The position numbers and the translations under genes are program-made. Below, piece by piece: positions 57,346 to 64,000 of a stretch of DNA of 64,000 nucleotides. Position 1 is the stretch's first letter. Each line of letters begins with the position of its first letter. The notes under the pieces are model-generated. The model saw nothing but the letters and a program-made list of their open reading frames with translations. It ran no database searches and was not told the DNA's origin. Origin of the DNA: Streptomyces lincolnensis (GTDB taxonomy: Bacteria > Actinomycetota > Actinomycetes > Streptomycetales > Streptomycetaceae); contig NZ_JAIHON010000008.1 in the NCBI RefSeq assembly GCF_021173675.1, positions 340,784-404,783 on the forward strand, in the 5' to 3' direction.

Positions 57346-58977
57346 TCAGCCTCCGGTTCGTAGCACAGCTGCGACAATCGGACCGGCCGCGTCGCCGCCG
57401 TGGCCGCCCTCCTCGGTCATGGCCGCCGCGGCGATGTCGTTGCGGAATCCCGTGAACCAGCTGTTGGACACGGCCTGTCCGTCGACCTCGGCGGAACCGG
57501 TCTTGGCGCCGATGTCCCCGCCGAGCCCCCGCATCGCCCGGACGGCGGTGCCCTGGGTGGCGGTCAGCCGCATCATCTGCCTGAGCTGGTCGGCGGTGTT
57601 CGCCGGCAGCCCCTTGGCGGTCGCCAGCTGCCGGTCGTCGAGCTCGGGGGAGACCAGGTAGGGCTGGCGGAAGGTGCCGGTGATCGCGGTGGCCGTGACC
57701 GAGGCCATGTTCAGCGGGTTCATCTGGACCTGGCCCTGGCCGATGGCGCCCGCCGCGCGGTCCGGGCCGCTGACCGCGGGGACCTTGCCGTCGACGGAGA
57801 CGATGCCGGTCTTCCAGTCCTTGCCGATCCCGAAGCGGGTCTCGGCCTCCGTGGTCAGCGACTCGTCGGTGAGGGGCTCCTCGTCGATCAGCTTGATGAA
57901 GGCCGTGTTGCAGGACCGCAGGAAGCTGTTGGCGAGGGTCGCGTTCGGGTTGGGCTCCATGCCCTTGAGGTTCTTGAAGGTCTGCCCCTGCCAGATGGCG
58001 TCGTCCGGGCAGGGCGCGGGACCGTTCATCGAGGTCACGCCGTTGTCGATCAGCATGGCCGCGGTGATGATCTTCATGGTGGAGCCGGGGGCGGCGGTGC
58101 CCTCGAAGGCCGCGTTGAAGGCGTCGGTGCGGTGGTTCGCCACCGCGAGCACCTCGCCGGTGCTGGGCTTGACCGCGACCACGGAGGACTGGGCGTACTT
58201 CTTCACCGCCGTCTCGGCCGCCGCCTGCGCGCTCTCGCTGATCGTGGTCTCCAGCTTGCCGGGCTCGCCCTTGGCCAGGGTCAGCAGCGGGGTGTCGGCG
58301 ACGGCCTGGTCGGCGTGTCTGATCACCAGCTCGACGCCGGGGGTGCCGCCGGCCTTGTCGCCGTAGCGGTCGCGCAGGGCGTCCAGGACCGGGCCGAGGG
58401 AGGGGTACTTCTCCTTCGTCAGCACGGTGCCGTCGCGGTCCACGGCCTCGATCGGCGGGTTCTTGGACTCCTCGGTGACCAGGGTGTCGTCGCGCCGCAA
58501 CTGGGGGTGGACCACGGAGGGCTGCCAGTCGACCAGCGCCCGTCCGGTGGTGACCCCGCGCACCACGGTCAGCCTGCTCTTGTAGGCCAGCGGCTTCGAC
58601 GTGCCGTCGTAGTCCACCTTCGCCTTCACCGTGTACGGCACGGTGGCGCCGGACGCCTTGCCGGGCGTGATCGTCACGCCGGTGATGTGCGCGGTCGTGC
58701 CGTACGCGGTCAGCAGCGGCTCGGCCGCCGTGTCGTTGTTGGTGAGCGCGGCGGCGGTCGCCGCCTGACCCTTCTCCCAGGCCGCGAAGAACTTGGCGGT
58801 CGTCTCCTCGACCTCGTCGGCGCTCGGCGGCCCGCTCTTCACGGGCGCGGGACCGGCCGCGCCGGTGCCCGAGTCGCCGTTCAGCGCGGACACGATGTTG
58901 TAGGCGCCGTACCCGGCCCCGCCGACCATCACCGCGAACACACCGCCGATGACGGCGGCCTTGACCCCCCTGGCCAT
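57346..58977 (-). CDS. Penicillin-binding protein (transpeptidase), copy 2
   Basis: A 543-residue paralogue of the preceding PBP, about the same length and domain order: TM (about 7-27), MecA_N-like domain (about 50-165), dimerisation segment (PPIEAVDRDGTVL) and transpeptidase with S299-T-M-K302, SCN and KTGSAEVDG. Both copies share TGEVLAVAN-type and QMNPLNMASV stretches, showing tandem duplication. ATG at 58977 has GGGGAGGGG about 7 nt upstream. A perfect 20-bp palindrome lies 33 nt upstream at 59011-59030. The two PBPs are read in one direction, 96 nt apart, and likely form an operon with this gene first. Confidence 0.93.
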   Translation of the reverse strand: MARGVKAAVIGGVFAVMVGGAGYGAYNIVSALNGDSGTGAAGPAPVKSGPPSADEVEETTAKFFAAWEKGQAATAAALTNNDTAAEPLLTAYGTTAHITGVTITPGKASGATVPYTVKAKVDYDGTSKPLAYKSRLTVVRGVTTGRALVDWQPSVVHPQLRRDDTLVTEESKNPPIEAVDRDGTVLTKEKYPSLGPVLDALRDRYGDKAGGTPGVELVIRHADQAVADTPLLTLAKGEPGKLETTISESAQAAAETAVKKYAQSSVVAVKPSTGEVLAVANHRTDAFNAAFEGTAAPGSTMKIITAAMLIDNGVTSMNGPAPCPDDAIWQGQTFKNLKGMEPNPNATLANSFLRSCNTAFIKLIDEEPLTDESLTTEAETRFGIGKDWKTGIVSVDGKVPAVSGPDRAAGAIGQGQVQMNPLNMASVTATAITGTFRQPYLVSPELDDRQLATAKGLPANTADQLRQMMRLTATQGTAVRAMRGLGGDIGAKTGSAEVDGQAVSNSWFTGFRNDIAAAAMTEEGGHGGDAAGPIVAAVLRTGG

Positions 58978-59010
58978 AAGACGTCCCCTCCCCGTTGAGA
59001 CCGCTCCCTA

Positions 59011-59030
59011 TTTCTGAACATGTTCAGAAA
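59011..59030. promoter_or_regulatory. Perfect 20-bp palindrome upstream of the PBP genes
   Basis: TTTCTGAACATGTTCAGAAA, no mismatch, in the 241-nt region between the divergent PBP copy 2 and lipoprotein genes. It starts 33 nt before the PBP ATG. Much more AT-rich than its surroundings. It is not a LexA box, since GAAC and GTTC are only 2 nt apart. The binding protein is unknown. Confidence 0.7.
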
Positions 59031-59218
59031 CGTGGCTGTGCGAGGCAGCCTATGCGCAAGCAGGGGCCTCCGTAACGGGAGTTTCCCTTTTGTTGAGTGA
59101 ACCTGCGCGAATTCATGTTCGAGTATGTGCGCGGGCGGCGCCTGAGTACGGCTACTCAGGTCCGCCCCGCCCCTCTCGTCCAGGCTGGTGCCACAAGCCG
59201 AACAAGGGGGAACCGATC

Positions 59219-59524
59219 ATGCGCAAGACCTTCCTGGGCCTCGCCCTGGCCACCGCCACCGCCGCCGTGACACTCACCGGCTGCTCGTCGCTGTCGTTCC
59301 AGGACGCCAGTTGCAGCGACGGCGAATACCCCGTCCTCGCCGTCGGCAGCACCGGCAGCGCCTGCGTGTCCGACGACGAGAACCCGCCCAAGGGCTACGC
59401 CCGCTACCCGGAGGGCAAGGCGCCCGAGCACGTCGGCGACAAGTGGGACGTCTACTGGGAGACCCACACCCTCGACAGCAAGGGCCGGATCATCGAGGTC
59501 CCCGGGGTCTCCGAGACCTCCTAG
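59219..59524 (+). CDS. Small lipoprotein
   Basis: A 101-residue exported lipoprotein. The signal is MRKTFLGLALATATAAVTLTGC with lipobox LTGC (Cys at about 22). The mature part has three further Cys-flanked stretches (ASCSDGEYPVLAVGSTGSACVSDDENPPKGYARYP...) and no known domain; a disulphide is possible. ATG at 59219 with GGGGGA about 6 nt upstream. It converges on the mannosyltransferase gene, sharing a CTAG at the stops. Confidence 0.85.
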   Translation: MRKTFLGLALATATAAVTLTGCSSLSFQDASCSDGEYPVLAVGSTGSACVSDDENPPKGYARYPEGKAPEHVGDKWDVYWETHTLDSKGRIIEVPGVSETS

Positions 59525-61263
59525 ACCCAGCTGTCCAGCCACATCCGTGCCCGCCAGCTGTCCATCGGGACGGCCGTGCCGGTGTAGATGGGCCAGAAGT
59601 AGATGAAGTTCCAGGCGATCAGCAGGACCAGGACGCCGGCGCCGGTCGCGCCGGCCACGCGGCGGGTGTCGGTGGAGCCGGGTGGGCCGACGAGGGCGCC
59701 GACGAGCATGGCGACGGCCAGGCAGAGGAACGGGACGAAGACGATCGTGTAGAAGAAGAAGATCGTGCGGTCCTGGTAGAGGAACCATGGCAGATAGCCG
59801 GCCGCGACTCCGCAGGCGATCGCGCCCGCCCGCCAGTCGCGGCGGAAGAACCAGCGCCACAGCACGTACAGGAGCGCGAAGCCGGCCGTCCACCACAGCA
59901 TCGGCGTCCCGAGCGCCAGCACCTCGCGCGGGCACTTCTCCACCGCGTCGGCCGGGCACCCTTGTGTGCCGGGCGCGACGGTCTCGTAGAAGTACGACAC
60001 CGGGCGGCCGTCGACGATCCAGCTCCAGGGGTTGGACTGGTAGGTGTGCGGCGAGTGCAGGTTGATGTTGAAGTTGTAGACCTGCTGCTCGTAGTGCCAC
60101 AGGCTGCGCAGCCAGTCGGGGAACAGCCACGACCAGCTGTTGCCCTGGTCGTTGACGGCGGCCCAGTTGCGGTAGTAGCCGCCGGTGCCGTCGGAGGGGG
60201 AGAGGATCCAGCCCAGCCAGGACAGCAGGTAGGTGACGATCGCGACCGGGACGGTGGCCACGAAGGCCAGCCCCAGGTCCCGGCGGAGCACGGCCGCGTA
60301 CGGGCGGTGCGCGCCCGCGACCCTGCGGGTGCCGACGTCCCACAGCACCGCCAGGACGCAGAAGAAGACCAGCACGTACAGGCCGTTCCACTTGGTGCCG
60401 GCGGCCAGGCCCAGCATCAGGCCCGCCCCCCAGCGCCAGGGACGCCACCCGAGGCGCAGCGTCCCGGCGACGTGGGCGTCGGGGCGCACCCGGCCGTGCG
60501 CGTCCGCGGGCAGCGCGGCGGCGAATTTCTCGCGCGCCCTGTCCCGGTCGATCACCAGGCAGCCGAACGCGCCCAGCACGAAGAACATCAGCACCCCGTC
60601 GAGCAGCGAGGTGCGCGCCATCACGAACGCCAGCCCGTCCACCGCCATCAGCGCGCCGGCCAGACAGCCGAGGAACGTGGAGCGGAAGATCCGGCGGCCG
60701 ATCCGGCACAGCATCAGGATCGACAGCGTGCCCAGCAGGGCGGTCATGAACCGCCAGCCGAAGGGGTTGAACCCGAACATCAGCTCGCCGAGCCCGATGA
60801 CGTACTTGCCGACCGGCGGATGGACGACGTAGGCCGCCTCGGTCGGGATCGGGACATTGCCGTTGTTCTGGAGGATCAGGTCGTTGACGTTCTTGTCCCA
60901 GCTGACCTCGAACCCGCGGTGGACGATCGCCCACGCGTCCTTGGCGTAGTACGTCTCGTCGAATATCACCGCCTTGGGGCTGCCCAGGTGGTAGAAGCGC
61001 AGGATGCCCGCGAACAGCGTCACCAGCAGCGGGCCGCCCCAGCCGGACCAGCGGGCCAGCCGCTCGGCGGGCCGCCCGGACACCCCGAACAGCGCCCACA
61101 GCCGGGGGCTGGGGGTCACGTACGGCGGCACCAGGCGCTCGCGCACGTCGCTTCTGGGCTCCGCCGTGTATCCGAAACGGCGCAGCCGCTGGTGCCACGA
61201 CGGCCGCTGGTCCGGGAGGGCCTGGTGCTGCCGGGTGTCCGTGGAGGACGCGGTACTGGTCAC
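59521..61263 (-). CDS. pmt: Protein O-mannosyltransferase (GT39)
   Basis: A 580-residue polytopic glycosyltransferase that moves mannose from polyprenyl-phosphate mannose to Ser/Thr of secreted proteins; in Streptomyces it is the Pmt needed for glycoprotein formation and phage receptors. The catalytic DE pair is in AVIFDETYYAKDAW (about 103-116) after TM1, HPPVGKYVIGLGE follows, and about 11 hydrophobic segments lead to a final TM near 560. A Pro/Arg-rich cytoplasmic N-terminus of about 75 residues precedes TM1. GTG at 61263; TACGAT (complement of 61270-61275) ends 6 nt upstream, with no RBS. The adjacent lipoprotein and PBPs are possible acceptors. Confidence 0.93.
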   Translation of the reverse strand: MTSTASSTDTRQHQALPDQRPSWHQRLRRFGYTAEPRSDVRERLVPPYVTPSPRLWALFGVSGRPAERLARWSGWGGPLLVTLFAGILRFYHLGSPKAVIFDETYYAKDAWAIVHRGFEVSWDKNVNDLILQNNGNVPIPTEAAYVVHPPVGKYVIGLGELMFGFNPFGWRFMTALLGTLSILMLCRIGRRIFRSTFLGCLAGALMAVDGLAFVMARTSLLDGVLMFFVLGAFGCLVIDRDRAREKFAAALPADAHGRVRPDAHVAGTLRLGWRPWRWGAGLMLGLAAGTKWNGLYVLVFFCVLAVLWDVGTRRVAGAHRPYAAVLRRDLGLAFVATVPVAIVTYLLSWLGWILSPSDGTGGYYRNWAAVNDQGNSWSWLFPDWLRSLWHYEQQVYNFNINLHSPHTYQSNPWSWIVDGRPVSYFYETVAPGTQGCPADAVEKCPREVLALGTPMLWWTAGFALLYVLWRWFFRRDWRAGAIACGVAAGYLPWFLYQDRTIFFFYTIVFVPFLCLAVAMLVGALVGPPGSTDTRRVAGATGAGVLVLLIAWNFIYFWPIYTGTAVPMDSWRARMWLDSWV

Positions 61264-61360
61264 CGCGCCATCGTAGGGAACGGTGCTGTGTGAGTCCCGT
61301 GCTTGCGAGGGAGAGGCGGGTATGCGTCCCGATCCCGGGGTCCCTGGGAGGATGGGAGGC

Positions 61361-62221
61361 GTGACAGTCGCACCCGGAACCCTGGTCCTTGCCGGTACCC
61401 CCATCGGTGACATCTCCGACGCCCCGCCCCGGCTCGCCGAGGAGCTGGCGGGGGCCGACGTCGTCGCGGCCGAGGACACCCGCCGGCTGCGCCGCCTGAC
61501 GCAGGCGCTGGGGGTGACGCCGAAGGGGAGGGTCGTCTCCTACTTCGAGGGCAACGAGGCCGCCCGGACGCCCGAGCTGATCGAGGAGCTGGCCGGGGGC
61601 GCCCGGGTGCTGCTCGTCACCGACGCGGGGATGCCGTCCGTCTCCGACCCCGGCTACCGGCTCGTCGCCGCCGCCGTGGAGAAGGACATCCGGGTCACCG
61701 CCGTGCCGGGTCCGTCCGCGGTGCTCACCGCGCTCGCGCTGTCCGGGCTGCCCGTCGACCGGTTCTGCTTCGAGGGGTTCCTGCCGAGGAAGGCCGGCGA
61801 GCGGCTGTCCCGGCTGCGGGAGAACGCGGACGAACGCCGCACGCTCGTCTACTTCGAGGCCCCGCACCGGCTCGACGACACCCTCGCCGCGATGGCCGAG
61901 GTCTTCGGCACCGGCCGGCGGGCCGCCGTCTGCCGGGAGCTGACCAAGACGTACGAGGAGGTCAAGCGGGGTCCGCTGGGCGAGCTGGCCGCGTGGGCGG
62001 CCGAGGGCGTACGCGGGGAGATCACCGTCGTGGTCGAGGGGGCGCCGGAGAAGGGGCCCGAGGAGCTCGACGCGGCGGAGCTCGTCCGGCGGGTGCGGGT
62101 GCGCGAGGAGGCGGGGGAGCGCCGCAAGGAGGCGATCGCCGCGGTGGCCGCCGAGGCGGGGCTGCCCAAGCGGGAGGTGTTCGACGCGGTGGTGGCGGCG
62201 AAGAACGCCGGGACGGTGTGA
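61361..62221 (+). CDS. rsmI: 16S rRNA (cytidine-1402 2'-O)-methyltransferase
   Basis: A 286-residue SAM-dependent tetrapyrrole-methylase-fold enzyme that modifies C1402 in the decoding centre of 16S rRNA. Start GTLVLAGTPIGDISDAPPR, then AEDTRRLRRLTQALG, DAGMPSVSDPG (SAM-binding loop), AVPGPSAVLTALALSGLP and FEGFLPRK match RsmI throughout. The C-terminal 40 residues are helical and charged. GTG at 61361 is preferred; an ATG at 61352 lies within the RBS region (GGGAGG at 61346-61351). Placed divergent from pmt and followed by a terminator-like repeat. Confidence 0.95.
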   Translation: MTVAPGTLVLAGTPIGDISDAPPRLAEELAGADVVAAEDTRRLRRLTQALGVTPKGRVVSYFEGNEAARTPELIEELAGGARVLLVTDAGMPSVSDPGYRLVAAAVEKDIRVTAVPGPSAVLTALALSGLPVDRFCFEGFLPRKAGERLSRLRENADERRTLVYFEAPHRLDDTLAAMAEVFGTGRRAAVCRELTKTYEEVKRGPLGELAAWAAEGVRGEITVVVEGAPEKGPEELDAAELVRRVRVREEAGERRKEAIAAVAAEAGLPKREVFDAVVAAKNAGTV

Positions 62222-62234
62222 CCCCGCGCACAAA

Positions 62235-62284
62235 GGGGCGCACGGGGCTCTGAGCAGGGCGTATCTCCTCTGAGCGTGCGCCCC
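62235..62284 (+). terminator. Inverted repeat after rsmI
   Basis: Perfect 10-bp arms GGGGCGCACG (62235-62244) and CGTGCGCCCC (62275-62284) with a 30-nt loop that contains a direct repeat CTCTGAGC. It begins 14 nt after the rsmI stop. The rest of the gap to 62466 shows only the RBS of the next gene. Confidence 0.55.
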
Positions 62285-62466
62285 ATGGTGGCGCAAAGAG
62301 CCGGCCTGCAAAGCAAAGCCCACGGGGCTGTCAACGGGCCGGTAGGGCAAGGAACACCCAAAACGACTCCAACACTCGACAGGGGTGCTGCGCCCGCCAC
62401 GGCGGAGCAGTCCACTGGAGCAGGGGACGTACTCGTCCTCCGAACCAGCGGACTGGAGGAGCTGGC

Positions 62467-62850
62467 ATGAGTGAGACCGCCGTCGTCCACGAGTCGTATT
62501 CCTTCGCCTGCATGCGCTGCGGGCACGGGTGGGAGCAGTCGTACGAGATAGAGCACCATGTGGACGCCCAGGGCCACGAGTTCGTGCAGTACGTGGTGAA
62601 CGGTCAGGTCGTGCCCTCTCCGCTCTCCCGGCCCACCTGCGCCAACTGCGACAACCACCTGGTGCGGATCATGCGGCCGGGCCGGGTCGCGTCCGCGCGG
62701 GAGGCCGCGCACCAGTCCCACCGCACGCCGCCGGCCGGACCGGTGCGGGCGCCCGCCGCGGCGGGCGAGGCCGGGGAACACGGTGAGGGTGGGGATCACC
62801 ACTGGCACCTCTCCGACCTGCTGCACCCGTTCCAGCGCAGGGCGAGCTGA
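62467..62850 (+). CDS. Zinc-ribbon-like protein, unknown function
   Basis: A 127-residue protein. Two CxxC pairs, in FACMRCGHGWEQSY and PTCANCDNHLV, about 42 residues apart, should form one zinc site. Between them is an EIEHHVDAQGHEFVQYVVNGQVV hairpin; the C-terminus is Ala/Pro/Gly/His-rich and probably disordered. I know no function; the fold suggests nucleic-acid or protein binding. ATG at 62467 with GGAGGA about 6 nt upstream. Confidence 0.8.
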   Translation: MSETAVVHESYSFACMRCGHGWEQSYEIEHHVDAQGHEFVQYVVNGQVVPSPLSRPTCANCDNHLVRIMRPGRVASAREAAHQSHRTPPAGPVRAPAAAGEAGEHGEGGDHHWHLSDLLHPFQRRAS

Positions 62851-62894
62851 CGCCTCGGCCCCTCGTGGGCATGCCCCTTTCGTAGGATCGGGGC

Positions 62895-63779
62895 ATGCCT
62901 TCGAACAGCCCGAGCGAGAAGAACGCGGCGCCGCCGCTCCCGGAACCCCTCCGGGTGCCCGTCGCCGACTCCCACACCCACCTCGACATGCAGTCCGGCA
63001 CGGTGGCGGAGGGGCTCGCGAAGGCCGCGTCGGTGGGCGTGACCACGGTCGTGCAGGTCGGCTGCGACCTCAAGGGCTCGCGGTGGGCCGCCGAGACGGC
63101 CGCGCGGTACGACGCCGTCCACGCGACCGTCGCCCTGCACCCGAACGAGGCACCCCGCATCGTCCACGGCGACCCCGATGGCTGGTCCCGGCAGGGCGCA
63201 CGGCAGCCGGGGGGCGCGCAGGCGCTCGACGAGGCGCTCGCCGAGATCGACCGCCTGGCCGCGCTCCCCCAGGTCAAGGGTGTCGGCGAGACCGGCCTCG
63301 ACTACTTCCGCACCGGGCCCGAGGGCAAGGAGGCGCAGGAGCGGTCCTTCCGCGCCCACATCGAGATCGCCAAGCGGCACGGCAAGGCCCTGGTCATCCA
63401 CGACCGCGACGCCCACGCCGACGTCCTGCGCGTGCTGAAGGAGGAGGGCGCCCCCGAGCGCACCGTCTTCCACTGCTACTCCGGCGACGCCGAGATGGCG
63501 GAGATCTGCGCGGGCGCGGGCTACTTCATGTCCTTCGCCGGCAACGTCACCTTCAAGAACGCCCAGAACCTGCGCGACGCCCTCGCCGTGGCGCCCCTGG
63601 ACCTGGTGCTGGTGGAGACCGACGCGCCCTTCCTGACACCCGTGCCGTACCGCGGACGGCCCAACGCCCCCTACCTCGTCCCGGTCACGGTGCGTGCCAT
63701 GGCCGCCGTACGCGGCATCGACGAGGACGCCCTGGCGTCGGCACTCGCCGCCAACACCGCACGCGCGTTCGGCTACTGA
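62895..63779 (+). CDS. tatD: TatD-family metal-dependent hydrolase
   Basis: A 294-residue TIM-barrel nuclease/hydrolase of the TatD family (3'-5' DNase activity known for E. coli TatD). Metal ligands are visible: DSHTHLD (two His), KGVGETGLDYF (Glu), LVIHDRDAH (His), VFHCYSG (His) and LVETDAPFLTP (Asp). An N-terminal extension of about 20 polar residues precedes the barrel. ATG at 62895 has no RBS and TAGGAT (62883-62888) ends 6 nt before it, a leaderless pattern. In actinomycetes tatD is usually followed by an rpf-type gene and ksgA, which fits the next gene. Confidence 0.94.
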   Translation: MPSNSPSEKNAAPPLPEPLRVPVADSHTHLDMQSGTVAEGLAKAASVGVTTVVQVGCDLKGSRWAAETAARYDAVHATVALHPNEAPRIVHGDPDGWSRQGARQPGGAQALDEALAEIDRLAALPQVKGVGETGLDYFRTGPEGKEAQERSFRAHIEIAKRHGKALVIHDRDAHADVLRVLKEEGAPERTVFHCYSGDAEMAEICAGAGYFMSFAGNVTFKNAQNLRDALAVAPLDLVLVETDAPFLTPVPYRGRPNAPYLVPVTVRAMAAVRGIDEDALASALAANTARAFGY

Positions 63780-63878
63780 ACGACTCGAACGTGACTGCGA
63801 GTAGCCGCGTCGCTTTGGAGAGTGACGGCCGCTCCGCTAGGTTCTGTGGGCCCGATCCGGACCCTGGAGCGTGTCCGC

Positions 63879-64000
63879 GTGAGCCCTTCGCAGTACGAGA
63901 CGTACGAGACGTACGAGGCGTACGGCCCGACCGCGCCGTACGCGCCACCGCCCCGCGGCGGTCATGACGCGCCGCCGACCGATCTGCACGCCGCCGAGAC
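63879..64000 (+). CDS. N-terminus of a protein, by position probably an Rpf/G5-domain resuscitation-type factor (cut by window end)
   Basis: Forty codons are visible from GTG 63879, with GGAGC about 10 nt upstream: MSPSQYETYETYEAYGPTAP then a Pro/Gly/Ala-rich stretch. The Tyr-Glu-Thr repeat comes from a TACGAGACG tandem DNA repeat (63894-63920). No domain is reached. The call rests only on gene order: tatD, rpf-type gene and ksgA are neighbours in many actinobacteria. The sequence seen has no signal peptide yet, consistent with the long cytoplasmic N-terminus of such Streptomyces proteins. Confidence 0.5.
   Translation, partial: MSPSQYETYETYEAYGPTAPYAPPPRGGHDAPPTDLHAAE

Noticed and set aside
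59011..59030. 20-bp palindrome considered as a LexA (SOS) box
   Set aside because: Actinobacterial LexA sites need about four bases between GAAC and GTTC; only AT is present here.
59156..62350. Long minus-strand frame (over 1000 codons) across pmt and rsmI
   Set aside because: Antiparallel or out-of-frame shadow; the real pmt gene occupies the same strand in another frame with clear catalytic motifs.

Overview
The window is chromosomal DNA from a high-GC actinomycete, almost certainly a Streptomyces. Evidence: very strong third-position G/C bias in every real gene, frequent GTG/TTG starts, many genes without a Shine-Dalgarno sequence, an SsgA-like sporulation protein, DUF6227 and FmdB-type small proteins, and a gene order (fru operon, mscL, penicillin acylase, galU-glp-moaC-mog, ssgE with tandem penicillin-binding proteins, pmt-rsmI-tatD) that I recall from the central part of the S. 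coelicolor chromosome. I could not run a search, so the species is not assigned. Coding density is high, and no gap between genes exceeds about 270 bases. I see no insertion sequence, prophage, CRISPR array or rRNA.

Layout. 1-5.8 kb: tail of a DHA2 MFS pump, then the fructose operon (DeoR regulator, fruK, fruA). 5.8-13.7 kb: mostly single genes on the minus strand (DUF6227, lipoprotein L,D-transpeptidase, P1 peptidase, LtrA, mscL, SAF-domain protein, MTA phosphorylase). 13.8-21.1 kb: FmdB, MFS transporter, K+/H+ antiporter, large penicillin-acylase-type Ntn hydrolase, 5-formyl-THF cyclo-ligase. 21.2-26.9 kb: galU-glp-moaC-mog-acetyltransferase, then glpR and tRNA-Ala(CGC). 26.9-32.4 kb: FtsX-type ABC exporter divergent from a NarL-type two-component system. 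32.4-38.6 kb: acetyltransferase, exonuclease III, MerR regulator divergent from a Baeyer-Villiger monooxygenase / hydrolase / SDR operon. 38.6-45.1 kb: tricorn-type protease divergent from a TetR-MMPL exporter pair with a perfect palindromic operator. 45.2-52.5 kb: small metabolic and stress genes including ohr/ohrR. 52.5-55.0 kb: an ECF-type nickel (or cobalt) transporter with a Nur-like box over its promoter. 55.2-64.0 kb: cell-envelope block (ssgE, two penicillin-binding proteins, lipoprotein, protein O-mannosyltransferase), rsmI, zinc-ribbon protein, tatD and the start of a gene that by position should be an Rpf/G5 protein.

How it works together. Most of the window is housekeeping and envelope biology rather than a specialised-metabolite cluster. 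Two themes recur. First, at least 14 genes carry a TANNNT -10 hexamer ending 6 or 7 nt before the start codon and no ribosome-binding site, so they are probably leaderless. Second, several divergent regions hold long inverted repeats next to a regulator gene, giving testable regulator-operator pairs (TetR/MMPL, two-component system/ABC exporter, MerR/monooxygenase operon, OhrR/Ohr, Nur/NikMQO). The most unusual items are the ABC permease gene whose 3' end runs through a tRNA gene and its terminator, the Nur-like box lying on the -35 of the ECF transporter, the mymA-like operon, the conserved Glp/GlpR divisome pair, and a 20-bp perfect palindrome upstream of the tandem PBP genes.
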